DNA from: Citrobacter rodentium NBRC 105723 = DSM 16636
GTDB lineage: Bacteria; Pseudomonadota; Gammaproteobacteria; Enterobacterales; Enterobacteriaceae
DNA: 64,000 nucleotides
Assembly: GCF_021278985.1 (NCBI RefSeq)
Contig: NZ_CP082833.1
Span: 3,844,001 to 3,908,000 of the forward strand
Reading direction: 5' to 3'
The notes under the pieces were generated by a model that saw nothing but the letters and a program-made list of their open reading frames with translations, had not been told where the DNA came from and did not search any database. Shown here in pieces: positions 43,913 through 52,421 of this stretch (positions are counted from its first letter, which is position 1; each line of letters opens with the position of its first letter). The position numbers and the translations under genes are program-made.

Positions 43913-44803
43913 ACGCCAGCCGCCGACGCAGCCGCGCAGGCGCTCTGGCGAACATCACCAGATTGCCCAGCAGGATCAGCAGCAGTCCGGCGACGGCATT
44001 CATCTGCCAGACGTAGCCCTCCCAGACCGTTGAAATCGACAGCGCGACCAGCGGGAAAGCAGGGTGCTGTAGGCGGCATTGCCCGCACCAATACGTCCTG
44101 CCAGCGTGAAATAGGCGCCAAAGGCAATTACCGAGCCAAAGATCGCCAGATACAGCAGCGCGGCAAGATAGCTGAAGCTCCACTGTGGGATAAAACTGTC
44201 GCCGCGTAGCAGCGCAATCATGGCAATCAGCAGCGTACCGTACAGCATTGCCCAACTGTTGGTGGTCATCACTTCCAGTCCGTGCTTTTGATGACGCAGG
44301 CTGATCATATTGCCCAGTGAAAAGCCGAAGGTGCCCAACGCGCTGAGGCTAATGCCCAACAGCAGTTCACGGCTAAAACCGCTACTGACCAGGTCGTGCC
44401 AGAACAGGGTGACAATACCCGTCAGCCCGAGCGCCGCAGCAGCATAAAAGCGGACAGGCGGCTTCTGGCCGAAGAAGATAAAGCTGTTCACCGCGTTAAA
44501 CAGCACCGCCATCGAAAAAATCACCGATTCCAGACCGGTGTTAATCCAGGCCGCGGCGGTGTAAAAACACCAGAAGTTGAAGCAGAAAACGCAGGCGCCC
44601 TGCATCAGACAGAACAGGTGGTCGCGCGACGACATCCGGTGCAGCCTGCCGCGTAGCCGCATAATCAACATCATCAGCGCGCTCGCCACCGCGAAGCGCC
44701 AGAAAACAGAAACCGGCGCGGACACCGGCCCCTGTTGCAGATAAATAGCAATCCACGTCGTGCCCCAGATCGCGACCACCAGGCAATACAACACAGCATT
44801 CAT
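43911..44803 (-). pseudogene. EamA/DMT-family exporter, frameshifted near its 3' end
   Basis: The ATG at 44803 (MNAVLYCLVVAIWGTTWIAI) starts a ten-helix EamA-type drug/metabolite transporter. The frame is good through GRIGAGNAAYSTLL. Near 44055 the run CTGCTTTCCCG lacks one T relative to the expected CTGCTTTTCCCG. The natural sequence FPLVALSISTVWEGYVWQMN and the last helix continue in the next frame to a stop at 43911. Without repair the protein ends in about 18 out-of-frame residues and loses its last two helices. Substrate unknown. It is divergent from an AraC-type regulator, its probable controller. It is not present here in E. coli K-12. Confidence 0.85.
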
Positions 44804-44974
44804 TACGGTTACCTCTTCGCAAACGATGCCTGACTGTCGCAAGTTTTCACGCCATGCGCTTTCATCGCCTTGCGTCGCACTTGCAAATTCTTGCGCTTTT
44901 TTTATCAGCGGGCGTCGTAACCGCCGCGAGCTGCGATAGACTGAGGATCGGCTTAATGATCCAGACAGATCGGT

Positions 44975-45850
44975 ATGACTCAGACCTATGATGCCTTTGA
45001 AAATCTGCGCAAACACAACGCCGTGCTGCATGAGTCGGTGGCGCTGCACTCTGGCGTCCAGCTGGCGGCATGGTCAAACAAGCGCGATACCATCACCCAG
45101 TATTGCGATCATCACACCCTCAGCCTGTATATCGCGGACGGCTACGAGAGTTATCACAAAACAACCACCGGCTGGGAAAACGGCGGCGGCCCGGACCGCT
45201 TCTGCCTGATGCCGAAAGAGAGTGAGTCCACCTGGGATATTCGCGACGACCTGTCGTTTGTGCATCTGTACTGCACCGATGCGCACCTGCGTGAAGTTGG
45301 GGAGAAGGTGTGGGATAAAAGCCCCTATCGCTTTACCCTCGATGAACGGCTGTTTGGCAACGATCCAGGGATAACCGCCGTCTACCGGCAGTTTTTTCTC
45401 GGTAATGACTGGCAGCAGCCCGCCAATCACCTGACGCTCAGCGCCGCCTCGTCGCTGTTAATGACCCATCTGATTCAGCACTACAGCAACGTTCAGTGGC
45501 GTTTACCCACGGTCACCGGCGGGCTTGCGCCGGTCACGCTGCGCAACGTGCTGGCCTGGATTGACGCTCATCTGGCGGAGTCGATGACCCTGGCGGATCT
45601 GGCGCGCGAGGCGGCGCTCAGCGAATTTCATTTCGCCCGCATGTTTCGCCAGTCGATGAAGATAGCGCCGCATCAGTACGTGATGCAGCGGCGAATGGCG
45701 CTGGCGAAGCAGCTGGTCTGTCATTCACAGCGCCCGCTCACCGAAATTGCGCTGGTCTGCGGATTCAGCTCCCCGAGCCATTTCAGCAATCGCTTCAGGC
45801 AGGCGACCGGAAAAACGCCGTCGCAGCTACGCGCGGCGCGCGATATGTAA
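44975..45850 (+). CDS. AraC-family transcriptional regulator
   Basis: 291 residues. The N-terminal sensing domain (residues about 25-150) has no recognised ligand motif. The C-terminal double helix-turn-helix is standard: MTLADLAREAALSEFHFARM and RPLTEIALVCGFSSPSHFSN, then FRQATGKTPSQLR. It is divergent from the EamA exporter with 171 bases between, the usual layout for a local activator and its exporter target. It converges with ydcO and overlaps it by 24 bases. It has no E. coli K-12 counterpart at this site. Confidence 0.9.
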   Translation: MTQTYDAFENLRKHNAVLHESVALHSGVQLAAWSNKRDTITQYCDHHTLSLYIADGYESYHKTTTGWENGGGPDRFCLMPKESESTWDIRDDLSFVHLYCTDAHLREVGEKVWDKSPYRFTLDERLFGNDPGITAVYRQFFLGNDWQQPANHLTLSAASSLLMTHLIQHYSNVQWRLPTVTGGLAPVTLRNVLAWIDAHLAESMTLADLAREAALSEFHFARMFRQSMKIAPHQYVMQRRMALAKQLVCHSQRPLTEIALVCGFSSPSHFSNRFRQATGKTPSQLRAARDM

Positions 45851-46993
45851 ACCGCAAAAGCAGATCCCGCCCGCCACCAGTCCCCAGAACGCCGGGCCGA
45901 TACCGCAGAGCGTAAGGCCGCTGGCGGTGACCAGAAAAGTAATGATAGCGGCGTCACGTTCCGCGTCATTATGCAACGCCTGATACAGACTGCCGGAAAG
46001 GGTGCCCAACAGCGCTAACCCGGCCAGCATCTGTACGCCGCTGACCGGCAGCGCCGCCATCATCCCGGTAATTGAACTGCCAAAAATCCCCGCTAACAGA
46101 TAAAACCCGCCGGCTGAGGCGGCGGCCAGCCAGCGTTTTGAGGCATCGGGATGCGCCTCCGGGCTTTGGCAAATGGCTGCGGTGATGGCGGCTATGCAGA
46201 CGGAATAGACGCCAAACGGAGAGAACAGCAGGGCGAGCAGGCCGGTAACGACAATCAGCGGTGAGACGGGCAGATCGTAGCCGCTGGCTTTCAGCGTCGC
46301 CACCCCCGGCGCGTTCTGGGAAGCCATCGTCACCAGAAACAGCGGCACCGCAATACCCAGCGCGTGCGCCAGCGAGAAGTGGGGCGCAATAAACGTGGGT
46401 AAAACAGGAGACAGCGCCAGCGAATGCGTGACAACGTCACCTTTTATCGGCGCCACAGTCGCGCCAGTTATCAGCGCGGCAACGACCGCATAACGCGGCG
46501 CCGTTATTTTCAGCAGCAGCCAGGCCAGCAGCATACTGCCACAGAGGACGACATTCCCCTCCAGATCGGCAAAAGCCTGGAGCCCGAAGCGCAACAGGAT
46601 GCCTGCCAGCATCGCGGCGGCCAGCGATGGCGGAATGAGCTTCATCATCCGTGCGAACAGTCCGGTTATGCCGCTCAAAACGATCAGGGCGTTCGCGATA
46701 ATAAATACGCCGATGGCTTCCGGTAGCGTCAGTCCCTCCAGGCCGGTGACCAGCAGCGCCGCGCCGGGCGTCGACCAGGCGGTCAGTACCGGAGCGCGAT
46801 AGTATAACGTCAGGATCAGCGTACTGGCCCCCATCGCTAAACCGAGTGCCGTCATCCAGCCCGCGATCTGAACGGTGCTGGCGCCAGCCGCCAGCGCGGC
46901 CTGCCAGATAATGGCCGCAGAGCTGGCGTAGCCGACAAGGACGGCGACAAACCCCGCCAGTAGCGAAGGTACGGGAAGAGAAATCGCGCGCAT
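45827..46993 (-). CDS. ydcO: BenE-family membrane transporter YdcO
   Basis: 388 residues from the ATG at 46993, close to E. coli YdcO. The BenE (benzoate:H+ symporter) family motifs include TAWSTPGAALLVTG, MLAGILLRFGLQAF, and PLFLVTMASQNAPGVATLKA. There are about eleven membrane helices. The substrate of YdcO is not established; an aromatic acid would fit the family. It is divergent from ydcN, and two copies of one palindrome sit in the shared 94-base promoter region. Confidence 0.94.
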   Translation of the reverse strand: MRAISLPVPSLLAGFVAVLVGYASSAAIIWQAALAAGASTVQIAGWMTALGLAMGASTLILTLYYRAPVLTAWSTPGAALLVTGLEGLTLPEAIGVFIIANALIVLSGITGLFARMMKLIPPSLAAAMLAGILLRFGLQAFADLEGNVVLCGSMLLAWLLLKITAPRYAVVAALITGATVAPIKGDVVTHSLALSPVLPTFIAPHFSLAHALGIAVPLFLVTMASQNAPGVATLKASGYDLPVSPLIVVTGLLALLFSPFGVYSVCIAAITAAICQSPEAHPDASKRWLAAASAGGFYLLAGIFGSSITGMMAALPVSGVQMLAGLALLGTLSGSLYQALHNDAERDAAIITFLVTASGLTLCGIGPAFWGLVAGGICFCGLHIARRA

Positions 46994-47006
46994 GAGCACT
47001 CCTGTG

Positions 47007-47048
47007 CGTTATAACGGTCATTTAATCTAGCATTTGAGCGTTATAACG
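47007..47048. promoter_or_regulatory. Twin palindromic operator between ydcO and ydcN
   Basis: The perfect palindrome CGTTATAACG occurs at 47007-47016 and again at 47039-47048. The centres are 32 bp apart, about three helical turns, so both face the same side of the DNA. They lie in the 94-base divergent promoter region. The likely binder is YdcN, an XRE-cupin regulator encoded by the adjacent gene; this is inference. Confidence 0.7.
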
Positions 47049-47087
47049 TACAAGTGGTAAGCTGACATTTTGCAAGGAGATATCGTT

Positions 47088-47624
47088 ATGGACAATCTGA
47101 CCCACTATCTGGCAACCACGCTGAAAACGCTGCGCAGCCAGCGTGGCTGGAGCCTGTCCCGACTGGCGGAAGCGACCGGAGTTTCAAAAGCGATGCTGGG
47201 CCAGATCGAGCGTAACGAATCCAGCCCGACGGTAGCGACGCTGTGGAAAATTGCCACCGGACTGAATGTTCCGTTTTCGACGTTTATTGCGCCACCGGAA
47301 TCGACGCGTTTGCCGACCTTCGACCCACAGCAGCAGGCGATGGTGGTGACGCCGCTGTTTCCGTGGGACCCGGAACTTTGCTTCGATCATTTTTCCATCC
47401 TGCTGGCGCCGGGCGCGCTCAGTGAATCAACGCCGCACGAAGCGGGCGTTATCGAACATGTGGTGGTGATCTACGGCGAACTGGAGATGCGTATTAATGC
47501 GCAATGGCGCAGCATACACGCCGGAGAAGGCGTCCGCTTTGCGGGCGATGAACCGCACGCTTACCGCAACAGCAGCGGGCAACCCGTCCACTTCCATTCA
47601 TTAATTCATTACCCGCGCAGTTAA
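47088..47624 (+). CDS. ydcN: XRE-cupin transcriptional regulator YdcN
   Basis: 178 residues from the ATG at 47088, which follows AAGGAGA. An N-terminal XRE helix-turn-helix (SRLAEATGVSKAMLGQIERN) joins a C-terminal cupin sensor (PHEAGVIEHVVVIYGELEMR, then GDEPHAYRNSSGQPVHF). Regulators of this type bind a small molecule in the cupin and control a neighbouring transport or catabolic gene. Here the divergent partner is ydcO and the twin CGTTATAACG sites lie between them. Confidence 0.94.
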   Translation: MDNLTHYLATTLKTLRSQRGWSLSRLAEATGVSKAMLGQIERNESSPTVATLWKIATGLNVPFSTFIAPPESTRLPTFDPQQQAMVVTPLFPWDPELCFDHFSILLAPGALSESTPHEAGVIEHVVVIYGELEMRINAQWRSIHAGEGVRFAGDEPHAYRNSSGQPVHFHSLIHYPRS

Positions 47625-47702
47625 GCGGGAAAACTATTTCGCAATGCCGCGCTTCTGACTACAATAGCCGCCATTTTGCTGCTACTGGATAAGAACAACG
47701 CT

Positions 47703-49667
47703 ATGCGCCAGCCTCCACATCGCCTTGAATTGTTAAGCCCGGCACGCGATACCGCTATCGCCCGCGAAGCCATTTTACACGGCGCTGACGCCGTCTACAT
47801 TGGCGGCCCCGGATTTGGCGCGCGACATAACGCCAGTAACAGCCTGAAAGATATTGCCGGACTGGTGCCTTTTGCCCATCGCTACGGCGCGAAAGTGTTC
47901 ATTACGCTGAATACTATTCTGCACGATGATGAACTGGAACCGGCCCGGCGTCTGATTACCGATCTCTATCAGACCGGCGTTGATGCGCTGATCGTTCAGG
48001 ATATGGGCATTCTGGAGCTGGATATTCCGCCCATTGAGCTGCACGCCAGCACCCAGTGCGATATCCGCAGCGTTGAAAAAGCCAAATTTCTCTCTGACGT
48101 TGGCTTCAGCCAGATCGTGCTGGCGCGCGAACTGAATCTTGAACAGATCCGCGCCATTTATCAGGCGACCGACGCCACAATTGAATTTTTCATTCATGGG
48201 GCGCTGTGCGTGGCCTATTCCGGTCAGTGCTATATCTCCCATGCCCAGACCGGGCGCAGCGCCAACCGCGGCGACTGTTCGCAGGCGTGTCGTTTGCCCT
48301 ATACCCTGAAGGACGATCGGGGGCGGGTGGTGTCCTATGAAAAGCATCTCTTGTCGATGAAAGATAACGACCAGACCGCGAACCTCGGCGCATTGATTGA
48401 TGCCGGCGTTCGTTCCTTTAAGATTGAAGGTCGTTACAAAGACATGAGCTACGTGAAGAACATCACCGCGCACTATCGCCAGATGCTGGACGCCATCATT
48501 GAGGAACGCGGCGACCTGGCGCGCGCTTCTGCGGGGCGTACGGAACATTTCTTTATTCCTTCTACCGACAAGACCTTCCATCGCGGCAGTACCGACTACT
48601 TTGTCAATGCCCGCAAGGGCGATATTGGCGCTTTTGATTCGCCGAAGTTTATTGGCTTACCGGTTGGCGAAGTGCTGACCGTCGCGAAAGATTATCTTGA
48701 TGTGGAGGTCAGCGAGCCGCTGGCGAACGGCGATGGCCTGAACGTGCTGATTAAACGCGATGTGGTCGGTTTTCGCGCCAACACCGTTGAAAAAACCGGA
48801 CAGAACCGCTATCGCGTCTGGCCAAATGAGATGCCGCCCGACCTGCGTAAAGTGCGTCCGCACCATCCGCTGAACCGCAATCTCGATCACAACTGGCAGC
48901 AGGCGCTCAGCAAAACCTCAAGCGAACGACGGGTGGCGGTGGATATCGAACTCGGCGGCTGGCAGGAACAGCTGATCCTGACGTTAATCAGCGAGGAGGG
49001 GGTTAGCGTCACCCATACGCTGGAGGGACAGTTTGAGGAAGCCAATAACGGCGAAAAAGCGCTGAGTAATCTGCAAGACGGGCTGGCGAAGCTCGGTCAG
49101 ACGCTCTACTACCCTCGTGAGATACAGATTAACCTGCCCGGCGCGCCGTTTGTGCCAAATAGCCAGCTCAATGCGTTTCGTCGGGAAGCGGTTGAGATGC
49201 TCGATGACGCGCGGCTTGCCAGCTATCAGCGCGGCGCGCGCAAGCCGGTCGCTGAACCGGCGCCGGTTTATCCGCAGACCCATCTCAGCTTCCTGGCGAA
49301 TGTCTACAACCATAAGGCGCGCGAATTTTATCAGCGCTATGGCGTACAGCTGATTGATGCTGCTTATGAAGCGCATGAGGAGAAGGGCGACGTGCCGGTG
49401 ATGATCACCAAACATTGCCTGCGCTTTGCCTTTAATCTGTGTCCGAAACAGGCGAAAGGAAACATCAAAAGCTGGAAAGCGACGCCGATGCAGCTGGTCA
49501 ATGGCGATGAGGTGCTGACGCTGAAATTTGACTGTCGTCCGTGCGAGATGCACGTTATCGGCAGGATTAAAAACCATATTCTCAAAATGCCGCTGCCCGG
49601 CAGCATTGTGGGCTCTGTCACTCCGGAAGAGCTGATGAAAACGCTGCCGAAGCGTAATAACGCTTAA
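47703..49667 (+). CDS. rlhA: 23S rRNA cytidine-2501 hydroxylation protein RlhA
   Basis: 654 residues from the ATG at 47703, as in E. coli (formerly ydcP). Peptidase U32-type fold: LELLSPARDTAIAREAILHG, the TIM-barrel sequence HASTQCDIRSVEKAKFLSDV and FFIHGALCVAYSGQC. Cysteines in GQC, GDCSQAC and the C-terminal CRPCEMH suggest iron or an iron-sulfur centre. RlhA is needed to make 5-hydroxycytidine at position 2501 of 23S rRNA, using prephenate-derived chemistry. It converges on yncJ with a 4-base overlap. Confidence 0.95.
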   Translation: MRQPPHRLELLSPARDTAIAREAILHGADAVYIGGPGFGARHNASNSLKDIAGLVPFAHRYGAKVFITLNTILHDDELEPARRLITDLYQTGVDALIVQDMGILELDIPPIELHASTQCDIRSVEKAKFLSDVGFSQIVLARELNLEQIRAIYQATDATIEFFIHGALCVAYSGQCYISHAQTGRSANRGDCSQACRLPYTLKDDRGRVVSYEKHLLSMKDNDQTANLGALIDAGVRSFKIEGRYKDMSYVKNITAHYRQMLDAIIEERGDLARASAGRTEHFFIPSTDKTFHRGSTDYFVNARKGDIGAFDSPKFIGLPVGEVLTVAKDYLDVEVSEPLANGDGLNVLIKRDVVGFRANTVEKTGQNRYRVWPNEMPPDLRKVRPHHPLNRNLDHNWQQALSKTSSERRVAVDIELGGWQEQLILTLISEEGVSVTHTLEGQFEEANNGEKALSNLQDGLAKLGQTLYYPREIQINLPGAPFVPNSQLNAFRREAVEMLDDARLASYQRGARKPVAEPAPVYPQTHLSFLANVYNHKAREFYQRYGVQLIDAAYEAHEEKGDVPVMITKHCLRFAFNLCPKQAKGNIKSWKATPMQLVNGDEVLTLKFDCRPCEMHVIGRIKNHILKMPLPGSIVGSVTPEELMKTLPKRNNA

Positions 49668-49894
49668 CGAAAGTGGATCTCCGGCCTGCGTGACTTTTGC
49701 CAGAAGTGGTGATCGCGCAGGCTTTCGGCAGACTCTTCCGCCACCGCGCGCAGTTCATCGCTGTCTGCTTCATGACGTAACTGCTGATCCGCCGTTTTAA
49801 TCCACAAATACAGATGTCCCTTATGGCCTGCCAGAGTCTGGCCGGAAAAGAGCGCGCCAATCACTAACATTGCGGATATTGCTTTTATCACCAT
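49664..49894 (-). CDS. yncJ: YncJ, small secreted protein
   Basis: 76 residues matching E. coli YncJ. It has a signal peptide (MVIKAISAMLVIGALFSGQT) cut near LAG, then a conserved acidic/basic region QLRHEADSDELRAVAEESAE. GAGGGCAGG precedes the ATG. In E. coli its expression depends on envelope stress (Cpx); the role is unknown. It is transcribed alone, towards rlhA. Confidence 0.93.
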   Translation of the reverse strand: MVIKAISAMLVIGALFSGQTLAGHKGHLYLWIKTADQQLRHEADSDELRAVAEESAESLRDHHFWQKSRRPEIHFR

Positions 49895-50093
49895 CCTGCC
49901 CTCAACGGAATGCTGTCTGCGGCCATGATGCCAATAATTTCTTCTGGTTATTATTCAACAATTCAAATTAACGCAAAGAATTTGTCAGTATTCAGGCGAC
50001 AGAAATTCTGGAAGCGACATTCCTGATTTGCCCATTTGACCTCTGTAAAGAAAGAATTATTTGCTATTAATCGGGCAGAGAAAAAGTAAGCAA

Positions 50094-50132
50094 TTGCGTA
50101 AAGCCATTCTTAAGCAGCTGGGCCTGAATTAA
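50094..50132 (+). pseudogene. hicA: C-terminal relic of the toxin gene hicA
   Basis: The codons LRKAILKQLGLN and a stop match the last residues of E. coli HicA (LRKAILKQLGLS). The frame upstream opens only at 50049, after a TAA, and contains no start codon or HicA core: the catalytic His segment (GSNHLKL in E. coli) is missing. A faint second trace, reading SVFRR near 49990-50004, resembles the N-terminal SEFRR. The relic keeps hicA's position 46 bases before hicB. The rest of 49895-50178 holds no gene. Confidence 0.8.
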
Positions 50133-50178
50133 TCATCGCTGACAGGAGATGGATCAGATGAGAGGTGTACCCCAAATT

Positions 50179-50595
50179 ATGCGTTATCCCGTTAATCTTA
50201 TTCCTGCCGCCGAAGGCGGCTATGTGGTTTCGTTTCCTGATATTCCGGAAGCGCTCACCCAGGGTGAAACCCGTCATCAAACACTCGAGGCGGCGCAGGA
50301 GGCGCTGATTAGCGCTTTCGAATTTTATTTCGAAGATAACGACCCCATCCCGTTGCCGTCGCCGGTAGGTAAAACAGATGACTATGTTGAAATTCCTCTC
50401 AGCGTGGCCTCAAAGGTGCTTTTATTAAACGCCTTTCTTGAGGCCAGAATCAGCCAACTGGAGCTGGCGAAGCGAATCGGCAGGCCGAAGCAGGAAATTA
50501 CCCGTTTGTTTGATTTACGCCATGCGACAAAAATCGATGCCGTGCAGGCTGCGGCCAGAGCGCTGGGCAAAGAGCTGTCGTTGACGATAAAGTAA
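50179..50595 (+). CDS. hicB: Antitoxin HicB, now without its toxin
   Basis: 138 residues from the ATG at 50179 (MRYPVNLIPAAEGGYVVSFP), the E. coli HicB start and length. The N-terminal partially degraded RNase H-like fold binds HicA; the C-terminal helix-turn-helix (ISQLELAKRIGRPKQEITRL) binds the hicAB promoter. The upstream hicA is a relic, so the antitoxin role is lost. It could still act as a DNA-binding protein, or neutralise a HicA encoded elsewhere. An upstream ATG (50158) would add residues that do not match the family. Confidence 0.92.
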   Translation: MRYPVNLIPAAEGGYVVSFPDIPEALTQGETRHQTLEAAQEALISAFEFYFEDNDPIPLPSPVGKTDDYVEIPLSVASKVLLLNAFLEARISQLELAKRIGRPKQEITRLFDLRHATKIDAVQAAARALGKELSLTIK

Positions 50596-50687
50596 GCCGC
50601 ATTGCCATAACAGTTTGCCAAACGTTGAATATTCTTCTCACTGTTATACACTGCGCGGGCCATCTGCGATGCTTCCGGAGAATAACA

Positions 50688-52097
50688 GTGAAAAAATATC
50701 AGCGTCTGGCCGAACAAATCGCTGAGCAGATTGCTTCTGGCGTCTGGCAGCCCGGCGACAAGCTTCCGTCGCTGCGTGAACAGGTCGCCAGCAGCGGGAT
50801 GAGCTTTATGACCGTCGGGCACGCCTACCAGCTGCTGGAAAGCCAGGGGCGAATTATTGCGCGTCCGCAGTCCGGTTATTACGTCGCGCCGCGCCCGGTT
50901 GGTCAGCCGGGCGTGCAGCCTGCGCAGGTGATCCGTGATGAAGCGGTGGATATCAACACCTACATTTTTGAGATGTTGCAGGCCAGCCGGGATGCGTCGG
51001 TAATGCCTTTTGCCTCGGCGTTCCCCGATCCGCGTCTCTTTCCCCTGCAACAGTTAAACCGTTCGCTGGCGCAGGTGAGCAAAACCGCGACCGCCATGAG
51101 CGTCATTGAAAATCTGCCGCCCGGCAATGCGCAACTGCGTCACGCCATTGCCCGACGCTATGCCCTGCAAGGGATCACCGTTTCGCCGGATGATATTGTG
51201 ATTACCGCCGGGGCGCTGGAAGCGCTGAACCTCAGTTTGCAGGCGGTGACGGAGCCGGGCGACTGGGTGATCGTGGAGAATCCCTGTTTTTATGGCGCTC
51301 TGCAGGCGCTGGAACGTCTGCGCTTAAAAGCGCTGTCGGTGCCGACCGACGTTAAAGAAGGAATCGATCTGACGGCGCTGGAGCAGGCGCTACAGGAGTA
51401 CCCGGTGAAAGCGTGCTGGCTGATGACCAACAGCCAGAATCCACTCGGTTTTACGCTGAGTGCGCAGAAAAAAGCGCGTCTGGTGGCGATCCTTGCCAGG
51501 CATAATGTGATGCTGATTGAAGATGACGTCTACAGCGAGCTCTATTTTGGCCGCGAGAAACCGTTACCGGCGAAAGCGTGGGATCGGCAGGATAAGATCC
51601 TGCACTGTTCGTCGTTCTCGAAGTGTCTGGTGCCGGGCTTTCGCATCGGCTGGGTGGCGGCGGGTCACCATGCCCGGCTCATCCAGCGTTTGCAGTTGAT
51701 GAGTACGCTCTCCACCAGTTCCCCGATGCAGCTGGCGCTGGTGGATTATCTCGCAACCCGCCGCTATGACGCGCATCTTCGTCGCCTGCGCCGCCAGCTT
51801 GCCGAGCGTAAACAGCAGGCCTGGCAAACGCTGCTGCGTCACCTGCCTGCGGAAGTCAAAATTCATCATAACAACAGCGGCTATTTTCTCTGGCTGGAGC
51901 TGCCGCCGTCGATGGATGCCAGCGCGTTGACCGCGGAGGCGCTGGCGCATCACATCAGCATTGCGCCGGGGAAAATGTTCTCGACCTCGGATACCTGGAA
52001 ACACTTCTTCCGCTTTAATACCGCATGGAGTTGGGGGGAGCGTGAAGAGGAGGCGGTGAAACAGCTTGGGCAGCTTATTCGCCAGCGGCTGAAATAA
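50688..52097 (+). CDS. ydcR: MocR-type GntR/aminotransferase regulator YdcR
   Basis: 469 residues from a GTG at 50688, chosen because GGAG lies seven bases upstream and the sequence VKKYQRLAEQIAEQ matches the E. coli start. An N-terminal GntR winged helix (PSLREQVASSGMSFMTVGHA) is joined to a fold-type I aminotransferase domain: NPPGNAQLRHAIARRY-like region, NPLGFTLS, DDVYSELYFG, and the PLP Lys in SSFSKCLVPGFRIGW. MocR regulators sense PLP-bound amines or amino acids. It precedes the ydcSTUV-patD operon in the same direction and is a plausible regulator of it. Confidence 0.94.
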   Translation: MKKYQRLAEQIAEQIASGVWQPGDKLPSLREQVASSGMSFMTVGHAYQLLESQGRIIARPQSGYYVAPRPVGQPGVQPAQVIRDEAVDINTYIFEMLQASRDASVMPFASAFPDPRLFPLQQLNRSLAQVSKTATAMSVIENLPPGNAQLRHAIARRYALQGITVSPDDIVITAGALEALNLSLQAVTEPGDWVIVENPCFYGALQALERLRLKALSVPTDVKEGIDLTALEQALQEYPVKACWLMTNSQNPLGFTLSAQKKARLVAILARHNVMLIEDDVYSELYFGREKPLPAKAWDRQDKILHCSSFSKCLVPGFRIGWVAAGHHARLIQRLQLMSTLSTSSPMQLALVDYLATRRYDAHLRRLRRQLAERKQQAWQTLLRHLPAEVKIHHNNSGYFLWLELPPSMDASALTAEALAHHISIAPGKMFSTSDTWKHFFRFNTAWSWGEREEEAVKQLGQLIRQRLK

Positions 52098-52421
52098 CCG
52101 CGACGCGTTATTCATTATTTAAGAACGGCGCGTTCTTATTTTTAAAATATGTTCTGTTTATCTGCGACGTTATTTCTGGCGAGTCATCATAGGAAATAAC
52201 AATAGCCTTCTTTTTTGCCTTTCGTCGCCTAACTCCTTGTCTATACTCCAGAAGATGCGTGGTCGCGAGGATGGCCTGCGGCGTAATGCGCGTTATGTCA
52301 CATCCTGATTAAATTTCCACAGCCTGAGAGGTGCGCTTTCGGCGCGCCGACTATTCTCAGGAAAGGACATATATTTACGGCACGGCTGCCGCTCAATATT
52401 TTGCGACAGGAGTAACACCTT
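52098..52421 (+). promoter_or_regulatory. Upstream region of ydcSTUV-patD
   Basis: 324 bases with no gene. The string TGTCTATACTCC at 52239-52250 holds CTATACT, the preferred -10 form for sigma-S; in E. coli ydcS is under stationary-phase control. No matching -24/-12 sigma-54 pair was found. Confidence 0.5.

Noticed and set aside
47775..48581. 268-codon frame on the minus strand
   Set aside because: Antisense to rlhA.
52255..52300. Sigma-54 promoter for ydcS (TGGC...TGC)
   Set aside because: The spacing between the GG and GC elements is 13 bases instead of 10.
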